Below are positions 29,377 to 39,628 of a stretch of 64,000 nt of DNA, piece by piece; the first letter of the stretch is position 1, and the number at the start of each line of letters is the position of its first letter. The translations under genes and the position numbers were made by a program. This DNA comes from Cephaloticoccus sp. GTDB lineage: Bacteria > Verrucomicrobiota > Verrucomicrobiia > Opitutales > Opitutaceae. Location of the stretch: NCBI GenBank assembly GCA_030833445.1, contig JAURHD010000007.1, forward strand, positions 99,891 through 163,890. The letters are read 5' to 3'. Under the pieces are notes generated by a model, which was not told the DNA's origin, ran no database searches, and saw only the letters and a list, made by a program, of their open reading frames with translations.

Positions 29377-31678
29377 ATTCTCCGGTAACGGTGGCCTGCT
29401 CTGCAGCCCAAGCCGTGAACGCCCGGATCTGTTCAGCGCTGCCCAGCAGCAATACCTCATCTTGCTCGAATAGTTTCTCGTCTCCGCCGGGATTCAGAAT
29501 GCGCAGGCCATGTCGATTGATGCCCGCAATCTGGACGCCGGTTTTTTTGGTCGGCGCCAGTTCGGCCAAGGTTTGCCGGGCCAGCACACTGCCCGCCGGC
29601 ACCTTGATTGTTTCCATGCGGACATCATCAAACTCCGATGCCGTCACCGCACCCGATACTCGCATCAGGAAAGCTTTGCCGGCAGCTGTCTGTTCCGGGT
29701 GCCCCAAGAGTAAAACACGATCACGGGGATAAAGGGCGAAATTTGCCGGCGGAGTTTCGATCATGACACCCTGGCGTTCCACCCCCGCAACGGTGCAGCC
29801 AAGTTTCGCCCGCAAACCCATATCTCCCAGAGTCAATCCCCGCACATCCGCTAAATCCGGCAACATGCATTCGGAAAGTGACATATCCCATTCCGCGTGC
29901 GGCACCAACCAGCCGGGGGCCGTGCCACTCTTGGCGGGTTGGGCCAAGCGGTCCTGCAATTCAACCTCCAAGACACTGTGCCAGTAGATCAGTTTGCGAC
30001 GGAAGAGTGAAACGACCAGAACCACCACGGCGACCACCACCAATGGGACCCAGCGTGCGCCGCCGCCCAGTGGCAGAAAGGAACTCAGCCACAGAAAAAT
30101 CAGCAGCCCACCCGTGCCCTTCAAGGTCAGTTCAAGCATGGGGGCGAAACGTGCCGCTTGGCCGGGATAAGGCGTGAATACCACTTCTGCCACCAGCATG
30201 GCCAAGGCGGACAAATTACGCCAAATCGCCACCAACGGCGCCACGCTCAACAGACAAATGCCGACCCAATACAGAATCTGCGGTCCGTAGGGGAACAACC
30301 AGTCCCGCGGGATCAGCTTTAACAGCATGCCCAGCAAAGGACCGGAAAAGGCAAACAAACCGGTCACCAACAGCAATTCGACGCCGATCTGGATCAGACG
30401 TTTCTTGCTGAGTTGCCATAACAGATTGCCTGATTCGTGCTGCCGCAACCGCTCCAACCAGCCTCGATACGATGTCAGCCACGCGGAAAGCCACGTCGGT
30501 TCACTGGCGGCAGTCCAATCAGCAATCCGATTAGAACGGCGTGCCAGAAAGGGTGCGACAAGGGTGGTCAAGAGTGCTGCTCCCACCGCCACCGCTTGAA
30601 AACTTTTCGGCAGCACCCCACCGGCGATTCCCAACTGCGCGATGATAAAGGTAAACTCGCCGATTGGCACCACCAATAAACCCACCCGCACCGCCTCGGC
30701 GGTCGGCGACCCGGTAATCAATAAGCCCGTCGCACAAGCCAATGAACGTCCGATCAGCGCCAGCGCGGCCACCGCCAGCACCAATGGCCAAACCTCCCAA
30801 AGCGCCGTCGCATCAATCAACATGCCGATCGAAACAAAGAACACCGCACTGAAGACATCCCGGAGGCCCTCAAATGTGCGTTCCACCTGGGTCCGTTGCG
30901 GGGTATCCGCCACAATCGCCCCCAGCAAAAATGCCCCGAGGGCGAGTGAAAAGCCGGCCCGTTGCGCGGCCGTTGCCAGCACAAACAGCAATCCTGCCTG
31001 CACCAGCGTCGGCAACTCCGCGCTTCCCGTGAGGCTGAGCCGTTTCAACAGCCACGGCACAAACAGGATGCCTACGACGCCAACCAGGACCACAAACGCG
31101 GTCAATAGAAGCAACGTGTGACTCAGGGGTGTGGTTGCGGAATGCGCACCCGCCAAGCTGGCATAGGAGCTCAAACCGGTCAGCAGTAGCACGGCGATGA
31201 CGTCCTCAACCACAAAGACGCCCATCGCCATTTGACCGGCCTTCTCGTGGGTCGCACCGATATCCGCGAGCACCTTGATGATCACGGCTGAACTGGAAAT
31301 CATCAGCATTGCCCCGACGAAAACGGTCTCTGTGGTGCTCAGGCCCATGAGACCGCCGGTCGCGCGGGTAAGCTGGTAAATAACCACTGCTTCAATCGCG
31401 GTCGCGATCACCAACGGCAGGCCGAGTTTACGTAACTTACGAAAGCTCAGTTTCATTCCGATGGAGAACATCAGGAAGACCAAGCCCATCTGGGAAAGCG
31501 TCTCGATCCGATCGATGTCGGAGACTAGGGCGACGGGCAGATTGAAGGGCCCGATGGCCATGCCCGCGAGGAGATAGCCGACCACTACCGACAAGCCTGC
31601 GCGCTGACAGGCCCAGCCAACCAGCCCGGCCACCAGCACCACCACAGCCAAGTCCTGTATGAAATCAATTCCGTGCAT
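29375..31678 (-). CDS. Kef-like cation:proton antiporter with two TrkA-C domains
   Basis: A 767-residue membrane protein. Residues about 1-385 form the Na+/H+ exchanger (CPA2/KefB) domain, with MLMISSSAVIIKVLADIG, MGVFVVEDVIAVLLLTGL and LGAFLLGAIVADTPQRTQVER. Residues about 425-565 contain four to five more hydrophobic segments, where KefB/KefC would carry a TrkA-N domain. Two TrkA-C (RCK_C) regulatory domains then follow at about 600-680 and 690-767. Potassium or sodium efflux is expected from the family. A role in ion balance fits a nearby c-di-AMP synthase, but the link is not shown. It is convergent with tatA and divergent from mreB. Confidence 0.85.
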   Translation of the reverse strand: MHGIDFIQDLAVVVLVAGLVGWACQRAGLSVVVGYLLAGMAIGPFNLPVALVSDIDRIETLSQMGLVFLMFSIGMKLSFRKLRKLGLPLVIATAIEAVVIYQLTRATGGLMGLSTTETVFVGAMLMISSSAVIIKVLADIGATHEKAGQMAMGVFVVEDVIAVLLLTGLSSYASLAGAHSATTPLSHTLLLLTAFVVLVGVVGILFVPWLLKRLSLTGSAELPTLVQAGLLFVLATAAQRAGFSLALGAFLLGAIVADTPQRTQVERTFEGLRDVFSAVFFVSIGMLIDATALWEVWPLVLAVAALALIGRSLACATGLLITGSPTAEAVRVGLLVVPIGEFTFIIAQLGIAGGVLPKSFQAVAVGAALLTTLVAPFLARRSNRIADWTAASEPTWLSAWLTSYRGWLERLRQHESGNLLWQLSKKRLIQIGVELLLVTGLFAFSGPLLGMLLKLIPRDWLFPYGPQILYWVGICLLSVAPLVAIWRNLSALAMLVAEVVFTPYPGQAARFAPMLELTLKGTGGLLIFLWLSSFLPLGGGARWVPLVVVAVVVLVVSLFRRKLIYWHSVLEVELQDRLAQPAKSGTAPGWLVPHAEWDMSLSECMLPDLADVRGLTLGDMGLRAKLGCTVAGVERQGVMIETPPANFALYPRDRVLLLGHPEQTAAGKAFLMRVSGAVTASEFDDVRMETIKVPAGSVLARQTLAELAPTKKTGVQIAGINRHGLRILNPGGDEKLFEQDEVLLLGSAEQIRAFTAWAAEQATVTGE

Positions 31679-31742
31679 AACGACGCCTCACTCGTTCAGC
31701 AGTCCGCCGTTGCCATCCATTTGGGTCAAGTCCGCTTCGTAA

Positions 31743-32852
<1,110 letters not shown>

Positions 32853-32924
32853 GGGTATTTTTGCCGCAGGGCATAAACTTTCTGGTGGCCATGAGGTTCG
32901 CACGGGTTAGCTTCCGCCAACACC

Positions 32925-33755
32925 GTGCCTCTCCAACGATTCGATCAGGCCAAACCCTTCCTGACCCTAGCCATTGTCGTGGCGGCATGGCTGGTTGTTC
33001 CCGTTGCCATCAAGTCGTTTCTGCGGGCCTCCTTCTTTGAATTGCAGGCGCCGATCAGTGTCAGCGCGTCGGCCGTTCGTGATTTGCAGGAGTTCTGGTC
33101 GCTGCGCGCGCACTCCAAACTGGAATTGATCGAAGCGGGTCGCGATTTGGCCCGTATCAATGCGTCCTACGATCTGGCGGTGCAGCAAAACACCAAACTG
33201 CATAACGATATCGAACGACTGCAGAATTTGCTGAGGATACCCGCCCACGCGGAACATCGTTTTGAACACGCCCGGGTGGTGCGACGCGATTTCTCGGCTT
33301 GGTGGCAGCGCCTCACAATTCGCAAAGGCCGCAACTATGGGATCACCGTGGGTTCCCCGGTGGTCTTTTCCGGTGTCATCGTCGGCCGGGTAAGTGAAGT
33401 GCACGCCTACACCTCTACCATCGAGCTGATCAGCAGCCCCGGGGTGCGACTGACCGCCGTGGTGGAGGGCGATGATCGTCCGATGAGTTTTCAAGGAGGA
33501 CTGAATCCCACCTTTGGTCCGGCCCGTGGGATCATCGAGTTTGTGCCCATCGACATTTTCGCCAGCGCCAACTCCACCAAGCGTTTGGTGACCTCGGGTC
33601 TAGGCGGGGTCTTTCCCGCCGGTCTCACCTTGGGTCGTGTCGTCAAACTTGAACCGAGCACTGATGGATTGTTCAAGACCGGTGAGGTCGAACTCGATCC
33701 GCGTCTGAGTGAACTCACCGAGGTCACGGTGCTCGTGCCCATCTCCCAGGAGTAA
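32925..33755 (+). CDS. mreC: Rod-shape determining protein MreC
   Basis: A 276-residue protein starting with GTG. One N-terminal membrane helix (FLTLAIVVAAWLVVPVAI) is followed by a coiled coil (about residues 60-100, IEAGRDLARINASYDLAVQQN...) and a periplasmic beta-barrel domain with RKGRNYGITVGSPVVFSGVIVG and STIELISSPGVRLTAVVE, the MreC fold. MreC links MreB to the PBP2-centred wall machinery. It is 73 bp behind mreB and 3 bp before mreD. Confidence 0.93.
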   Translation: MPLQRFDQAKPFLTLAIVVAAWLVVPVAIKSFLRASFFELQAPISVSASAVRDLQEFWSLRAHSKLELIEAGRDLARINASYDLAVQQNTKLHNDIERLQNLLRIPAHAEHRFEHARVVRRDFSAWWQRLTIRKGRNYGITVGSPVVFSGVIVGRVSEVHAYTSTIELISSPGVRLTAVVEGDDRPMSFQGGLNPTFGPARGIIEFVPIDIFASANSTKRLVTSGLGGVFPAGLTLGRVVKLEPSTDGLFKTGEVELDPRLSELTEVTVLVPISQE

Positions 33756-33757
33756 CC

Positions 33758-34270
33758 ATGAAACGTCAGTGGTTGCTCACGTTTCTGTCCCTTTTCCTAC
33801 TCTGGGTGATTGTCACCCAGCTCAATCACTACCTGTCAGCCTGGCATATGTATGTGTTCGCCGGTGCCCTCTATGTGACTTTTACCGCCCTGCGTCTGCC
33901 CGCCCGGGGTGGCTTGTTGATGTGCGCGGTCGCCGGGTTGCTTTGCGACGCCAACAGCGCCGTGCCCTTCGGCACCCATCTGCTGCTGTTTACCACGGCC
34001 CATGCCCTGATCAGCAAAGCGCATCATCGTATTCCCGCGAGCGATCCCACCACCCAACTGGTCGTCGCGCTCATCGCTAATTTTGTTTTATATACAGTCC
34101 TCGCGGTGATCATGACGGTGAAAGCGCCCCTGTTGGGCAATTTGTGGCCGCGGATGCTCTTTGATCTGTTGCTTTCACAACTATTCATCGTGCTGGTGGG
34201 TCCGTGGTATTTCTCCCTCCAGTCGCGCATTCTCCTGTTGGATCGATTCGCCATGCGTAGCCGTTTCTAA
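33758..34270 (+). CDS. mreD: Rod-shape determining protein MreD
   Basis: A 170-residue polytopic protein with about five hydrophobic segments (for example LLTFLSLFLLWVIVTQL near the start and LLFDLLLSQLFIVLVGPWYF near the end). The sequence is poorly conserved, as usual for MreD, so identity rests on size, topology and position between mreC and mrdA. Spacing to both neighbours is 2 bp. Confidence 0.85.
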   Translation: MKRQWLLTFLSLFLLWVIVTQLNHYLSAWHMYVFAGALYVTFTALRLPARGGLLMCAVAGLLCDANSAVPFGTHLLLFTTAHALISKAHHRIPASDPTTQLVVALIANFVLYTVLAVIMTVKAPLLGNLWPRMLFDLLLSQLFIVLVGPWYFSLQSRILLLDRFAMRSRF

Positions 34271-34272
34271 CC

Positions 34273-36234
34273 ATGTCCGGCGATCTTTCATCCCAATCGG
34301 GCAGCCTCGTAGAATCTCACAAGGGCTATGATGTCCGGGTCATCGTTTTCTATTTCATCATAGCGCTGTTATTGCTCGTGCTCGCCGGGGGAATTGCGTT
34401 CCAACAGCTCTTCAAGAGCGACGAACACCATGAACGCGAACGCATGCAAAGCCAGCGCCGCATCCTGGTGCCGGGACCACGCGGCAATATCTACGATCGC
34501 GACGGCCGCCTGATCGTCGGCAACCGCCCGCGCTTTTCCGTGGTGCTTTATCTCGATGAGCTGCGGCGCGAATTCCGTCGTGAATATATCCGCATCCGCA
34601 AGAATTACCGCGATACCGGTGACAAGGACCTGCCGACCTCTTATCAACTTGAGCAGATTGCCCGAGCCAGCGTGGTGCAGCGCTACCTGGATCAGGTGAA
34701 TGCTATCCTCGGCCGCAACGATCAGGTCGACGGCCGTGATCTGACCAAGCATTTCGTGCGCGAGCTGCTCCTGCCCTACACCCTGCTCGATGATCTCGAG
34801 CCCAAGGAATATGCCCGCCTGCTGGAAAGTCTGCCCGTAACTTCACCCCTGCAGGTTTACACTTCGAGCACACGCTATTATCCCTTTGGGGCCGCCGCCG
34901 CCCATACGCTCGGCTACGTCGGCATCAACCCCGATATTGAGGCCGAGGATTTCCCCGGGGATGACCTGCGCACTTTCAAACTCAAGGGCAGTATTGGTCG
35001 AGACGGCTTGGAGAAGGTTTTCGACAACCGACTGCAGGGTGAGTCCGGCGGCACGATCTTCCGCGTGGATCCCGCCGGATATCGGATCAACCCACCGCTG
35101 GAAAAAAAGCAACCCGTGCAAGGGGAGAATTTGGTCACCTCGCTGGACATGGATTTGCAGCGTGCCGCCGAATCCAAATTGCGCGAATTCAATACCCCCG
35201 GCGCCGCCGTTGCGATGGATGTGAAAACTGGCGAGGTGCTCGTATTGGCCAGTGTGCCCGATTATGATTTGGGTATCTTTTCACCGCGCCTCTCCTTTGC
35301 CGATAGCAAGGATATTGAAAAACGCGAAGCCTGGGCCAACCGCGCGATCAGCAGTGCCTACCCGCCTGGCTCCACCTTCAAAATTCTGACCACCATCGCC
35401 GGCTTGCGCAGCGGCGCAATCAACCCCGATGACCCCATCATCAATTGCGATGGAGTCCTCCATCGCAATGGGCGCAATTTTGTCTGCTACAACGGCCGCG
35501 GACATCACGGGGACGTGCTGCTGCCGGAAGCGATTTCATCCAGCTGCGATATTTATTTCTACGAGGTGGGTTGGCGGACCACCGCAGAAAAACTCGCCGC
35601 CGAGGGCCGCCGGTTTCACATGGATGGACCCACTGGCATCCAGCTCCCGCATGAAACCTCACGCATGGTCATGCCCGACAACGCATGGAAAGTGGCCAAT
35701 ATCGGGCAAAATTGGTTTCCCGGGGATACCGCCAACATGGCCATCGGCCAGGGTTACGTATTGGTAACCCCATTGGAAATGGCCGCGTTTACGGCCTCAG
35801 TCGCGCGTGGCGAGGTCTTCACCAAGCCCACACTGATCCATCAAGCCAATGCCCCGACCCAGCACACCGAATCCATCGGACTGGCGCCCAAACAACGCGC
35901 CGCTCTGCTCAAAGGTATGGTCGATTGCACCACGATCGGCACCGCCAAAGTATTGACCAACCTGCCTGCCCTGCGGGTTCCGGGCGTGACCATCGCAGGC
36001 AAAACCGGCACCGCCCAAATTCCCGGCAATAAGAACGTCGCTTGGTTCATCTGCTTTGCCCCGGCCGAAAAACCCGAGATCGCCATCGCAATAGCCATCG
36101 AGGGCGACACCGCCGGCGAAGAATTTGGGGGCGGACTTTATGCCGCTCCCGTCGCCAGCCGGATCCTGCAGGAATATTTTCGGAAGAAAAACCAACCTGC
36201 GAATCCGAGTTTGAGTGCCTTCAAGGCGAACTGA
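34273..36234 (+). CDS. mrdA: Penicillin-binding protein 2 (peptidoglycan transpeptidase)
   Basis: A 653-residue class B PBP. It has one N-terminal membrane helix (VIVFYFIIALLLLVLAGGIAF), a PBP dimerisation domain (about residues 65-280, RRILVPGPRGNIYDRDGRL) and a transpeptidase domain with the SxxK serine Ser367 (PPGSTFKILT), SCD at 424-426 (the SxN position) and KTG at 577-579 (AGKTGTAQIPG). It cross-links peptidoglycan for cell elongation and is the beta-lactam target of the elongasome. rodA, its usual partner, does not follow it. The last 14 bp overlap the convergent transglutaminase-like gene. Confidence 0.95.
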   Translation: MSGDLSSQSGSLVESHKGYDVRVIVFYFIIALLLLVLAGGIAFQQLFKSDEHHERERMQSQRRILVPGPRGNIYDRDGRLIVGNRPRFSVVLYLDELRREFRREYIRIRKNYRDTGDKDLPTSYQLEQIARASVVQRYLDQVNAILGRNDQVDGRDLTKHFVRELLLPYTLLDDLEPKEYARLLESLPVTSPLQVYTSSTRYYPFGAAAAHTLGYVGINPDIEAEDFPGDDLRTFKLKGSIGRDGLEKVFDNRLQGESGGTIFRVDPAGYRINPPLEKKQPVQGENLVTSLDMDLQRAAESKLREFNTPGAAVAMDVKTGEVLVLASVPDYDLGIFSPRLSFADSKDIEKREAWANRAISSAYPPGSTFKILTTIAGLRSGAINPDDPIINCDGVLHRNGRNFVCYNGRGHHGDVLLPEAISSSCDIYFYEVGWRTTAEKLAAEGRRFHMDGPTGIQLPHETSRMVMPDNAWKVANIGQNWFPGDTANMAIGQGYVLVTPLEMAAFTASVARGEVFTKPTLIHQANAPTQHTESIGLAPKQRAALLKGMVDCTTIGTAKVLTNLPALRVPGVTIAGKTGTAQIPGNKNVAWFICFAPAEKPEIAIAIAIEGDTAGEEFGGGLYAAPVASRILQEYFRKKNQPANPSLSAFKAN

Positions 36235-38419
36235 TCCGCCTTCCACGCACCTGCCGCCATTCGTGGCGGGCACGCCCAAATATCCGCGCAGACTCCGACC
36301 AACCGGTTTCCGGACCGTAGCGCAAACGCGCCAAAGCTTGCCGTAGGTCGGCATCGTCTGACTTGCCCGTCAGAAGTTGCAGCCATTTGCTTGCTTCCAA
36401 TCGGATTGGGTTCAACCGACCGCGCCGGTGACGCCAAGTCAATGGACGCAGTCGACGCCAGAGCGGAACAACGAACCACACCACCACCACGGTGAAGGCA
36501 CCCGCGATCAGCCACTTTACCAACCGCCCCGCATTCCACGGCGCCAACAGCCAGGCTTTCAGGCGGGTCGTTTGGGCGTGAATCCATTCCCGGATGCGCT
36601 TCCCCATTTCCTCAGTCGCAGTTTTGACCGCCTTGATCGTTTCCACCTGCGAACGCTGGTCAAAATTAACAATGCGCCGATACCAGAAAATGCGCAAGCT
36701 GTCCAAGCGGGCCGACCAACTCCGATCCACTTCGCGGGTTTGCAATGCCGACAAGGCCGTTGCCTCGGCGCCGGTGATCGGAGCCCCCGGGGTCGGATCA
36801 ACTCGAATCCAACTCTCGGATTCAAAATCAAAGAGTTCCGTCCACGCATGGGCATCCGAATTACGCAGTGTGAAGCTGTTACTGTAGCCGTTCCACGATC
36901 CGCCGCGAAAGCCCGTGACCACCCGCGCAGGTATATCCGCCGCCCGGGCCAGTAGCACCATCGATCCGGCAAACAATTCGCAGTGTCCCGGTTCCGAGGA
37001 AATCATCCAACGCACCAAGGCATCGCCCCCACCCGCCGGAGTGCGTGATTGCAAACCATATTGATGCTGTCGCGCCAGCCATGCACTCGCGCGGCGCGCA
37101 AATTCCGTCACACTCAGTTTCTCTCCCGCAGCAATTGTCTGGGTTAATTGCCTTAACCGTTCCGTGTCGGCCGGATTCAGAGACAATTTTAGCAGAGACT
37201 GTGCACTGTTATTTTCCGTATCATTACGGACCGCCCACTCACGCACAAAATTCGGATCCGGCAATTGCGCACCCGTCGGCATGCCTTCGACCCGGTAGGC
37301 CGTCATCGAAACCGGTTCATCGCGCAAAGCTACGACACCCAGATCACCCGCGACTTGAAAGTTCTGCCGGTCCCTAAACCACAACTGCTCAAATTGGCCT
37401 GCCAGCGGCAAGTATCGGCTCACGCCAGATTCCAAATAAAAGGTCCAGTAAACCGGTGACCCAAGTTGGGCCCGGGCACGACCTCGTAAGTAGGCACTAC
37501 TGCGATTCGCCAAAAACTCGTCACGTTGCAGCACCGGTGAAACCCGGAAGGTCTCATCCTTGTATTCATCAAGCACCACCATGCGCCAATACGGCTGGGC
37601 CGGTATCCGGCTTGGGTCACTAAGGTCGATGCTGAGCGCTACACTGCGGTCCTGCTGAATGTCGGTGACGTCGCCGAACTTGATCCGGTCGGAAAATCCG
37701 GTGCGTGATTTTTTGGAAACGAACCGCTCCATGAATAAACTGTTCTGCAGTTCAAAACGCGGTATCGCCATGAACAGGAGGGCGGACAGCACCACCAGTC
37801 CGCCGAACAAACTGCCGCCGAGTAGTGCGATCCGCCAATCCGTGGCCGCCCGCACGCGACGCAACAGCGTTTTCAACGTAATACGAGACCAAGTCGGCAC
37901 CGTCCCAGCGACCAAGGGAACAGGGGTTGGATCACTGGCATGCACCAGGGTGATGATGAGCAAAAATGCCAGCGCACAGGCACTGAAAGCCAGTATCTGC
38001 ACGGCAAAGAGAAGTGAAACCGTCAACACCCCCGCGAGCACGATCAGGAACAGCCCCAACACAATGATCTGCAGGTCATCACGTCGTTGGCGGTAAGTTA
38101 CCCCGCGGTAAAACAACAGGAGCAGATCCAAACGCACCAAGGCCGGCAGCACCTCGGTGGTCAGATAAATGTCACCGATGAAAATTGCCACGATGCCCGG
38201 AAAGGCCAGCCGGTGAACCAAGGCCGGCACCCGCGATGGCCAAGCCGGTTTAAACATGACGGCCCCGACACCACCAATAGTCAGGAACATCAAAAACCAC
38301 GCGGGGATATCCAGATAGAGCACCGTTGAAACTGACAGGAGCACCAAGACACCGCCCAAGAACCACTTGAGCCGGTGTAGTTCGTCGAGATTAAGCTGTG
38401 GCCGTTTTGTTTCCATCAA
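36221..38419 (-). CDS. Transglutaminase-like membrane protein (TgpA type)
   Basis: A 732-residue protein with a membrane N-terminal region of the DUF3488 type (about residues 20-225, several hydrophobic helices) and a transglutaminase-like domain at about 430-530. The domain has GHCELFAGSMVLLARAADIPARVVTGFR, DAHAWTELFDF and WIRVDPTPGAP, giving the Cys-His-Asp triad. Another membrane segment (residues about 640-660, LIAGAFTVVVVWFVVPLW) and a cytoplasmic tail follow. This architecture is common next to DUF58 and MoxR genes, where the set is thought to handle an envelope-associated assembly or peptide-processing job. Its 3' end overlaps mrdA and its 5' end overlaps the DUF58 gene by 29 bp. Confidence 0.88.
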   Translation of the reverse strand: MMETKRPQLNLDELHRLKWFLGGVLVLLSVSTVLYLDIPAWFLMFLTIGGVGAVMFKPAWPSRVPALVHRLAFPGIVAIFIGDIYLTTEVLPALVRLDLLLLFYRGVTYRQRRDDLQIIVLGLFLIVLAGVLTVSLLFAVQILAFSACALAFLLIITLVHASDPTPVPLVAGTVPTWSRITLKTLLRRVRAATDWRIALLGGSLFGGLVVLSALLFMAIPRFELQNSLFMERFVSKKSRTGFSDRIKFGDVTDIQQDRSVALSIDLSDPSRIPAQPYWRMVVLDEYKDETFRVSPVLQRDEFLANRSSAYLRGRARAQLGSPVYWTFYLESGVSRYLPLAGQFEQLWFRDRQNFQVAGDLGVVALRDEPVSMTAYRVEGMPTGAQLPDPNFVREWAVRNDTENNSAQSLLKLSLNPADTERLRQLTQTIAAGEKLSVTEFARRASAWLARQHQYGLQSRTPAGGGDALVRWMISSEPGHCELFAGSMVLLARAADIPARVVTGFRGGSWNGYSNSFTLRNSDAHAWTELFDFESESWIRVDPTPGAPITGAEATALSALQTREVDRSWSARLDSLRIFWYRRIVNFDQRSQVETIKAVKTATEEMGKRIREWIHAQTTRLKAWLLAPWNAGRLVKWLIAGAFTVVVVWFVVPLWRRLRPLTWRHRRGRLNPIRLEASKWLQLLTGKSDDADLRQALARLRYGPETGWSESARIFGRARHEWRQVRGRRISSP

Positions 38420-39620
38420 TCAGGGCGATCACACCGTTGGTCCCGTCCGGCATGAAGGTGAGTTGGTTGCGAGGCGCATGGTTGATGGGTGCCTCCCTAT
38501 AAACATCCTTGGTTTCTCGAGGCTCGAGTTGAGCGAGATCATCCAGGAATGCCTCAAAATCCCGGCCATGGCGGATAACCCGCGGGGAGTGATGATCAAT
38601 CCTGACCGCATGCAATCGATCCGCCCGAAACAAATCCTCGCCGAGCGTCGCGGCCAGACTCAAGGCACGTTCAAACTGCTCAGGACGTGACCACAATGCC
38701 GGATCGGTCTGCAGCCACAGCGTATAACTTTCGTTCGCCTCGGCGGCAAATTGACGCACGAGCAATTGTCCCGTGCGCGCACTCGCCTTCCAATTGATCA
38801 AGCGATGCGAATCACCGGGTGCATAACGACGCAGCGCCAAAAGGTCGTTGCCGCTGCCGGCGCGTGAAAGCCGTTCAGTTACCCCTGACCAGCGGAATCC
38901 ACCGACCGGGTGCCGTTGGTATTCAATGATGGCCGGCCACACCGTCAGAGTCCGGGTCAGGTGAGCGGCAAGCTTCTTGTTGAAAAAGCCAAAAGGGAAA
39001 AATGAGGCCACGTGCCGCACGGAGACATCCCACTTGCCCCGACGCGGCGGCTGCCACGTCCAGTCAAGTTGGATGGTGGCTTGGGCATCCAACCGGCCCG
39101 GCAGAATCAGGCGACCATTTACCTCCTCGGGCTTTTGGCGCCAGAGAGCTTTCACATCCTTGCCTCGTGCGGTGAAAGTGGTTTCCGGTCTGCTGCCGGC
39201 ATCTCGCCGGACGGGGGTGGCAGCCAACGTGCATTCGAGCCCATAAGTCGGGAGCATCTTTTTTCCGTTCAGCAATTCGAGTGCCACGGTGGTGTCCATC
39301 TTCGCCCGGGCGGCTGCCGGAAAAAACAATCGCCAGCGCAGGTGGGAAAAATTCAACCACGACAAGACTCCGCTCAAGATCAGGCAGGCCAGTAGCAGGG
39401 ACAGGGTGATGAATAAAATATTGTTCGACGAGTTGTAGGCCGCCGTGCCGATCCCCAGTGACAGGGCAATCAGCAGGACACCCGAGATCGTCGGCACCAT
39501 ATGATGATGACGACGTGGATAGATCAGCGCCCATACCACGTTGCGCCACCGAAAGCGCGCTTTGGCCCGGCCCTCACCATCGGGTCCATCCCAACCCGGC
39601 GAATTGGCAATATCCGCCAT
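38391..39620 (-). CDS. DUF58 (VWA-like) protein
   Basis: A 409-residue protein with two N-terminal membrane helices (VPTISGVLLIALSLGIG and ILFITLSLLLACLILSGV) and a large soluble part. The DUF58 signature is LALRRYAPGDSHRLINWKASARTGQLLVRQF. DUF58 proteins pair with MoxR ATPases and carry a VWA-like fold. Function is by association only. The gene overlaps the transglutaminase-like gene and lies 8 bp after moxR, consistent with a coupled three-gene unit. Confidence 0.88.
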   Translation of the reverse strand: MADIANSPGWDGPDGEGRAKARFRWRNVVWALIYPRRHHHMVPTISGVLLIALSLGIGTAAYNSSNNILFITLSLLLACLILSGVLSWLNFSHLRWRLFFPAAARAKMDTTVALELLNGKKMLPTYGLECTLAATPVRRDAGSRPETTFTARGKDVKALWRQKPEEVNGRLILPGRLDAQATIQLDWTWQPPRRGKWDVSVRHVASFFPFGFFNKKLAAHLTRTLTVWPAIIEYQRHPVGGFRWSGVTERLSRAGSGNDLLALRRYAPGDSHRLINWKASARTGQLLVRQFAAEANESYTLWLQTDPALWSRPEQFERALSLAATLGEDLFRADRLHAVRIDHHSPRVIRHGRDFEAFLDDLAQLEPRETKDVYREAPINHAPRNQLTFMPDGTNGVIALIDGNKTATA

Positions 39621-39628
39621 GGGTATGC

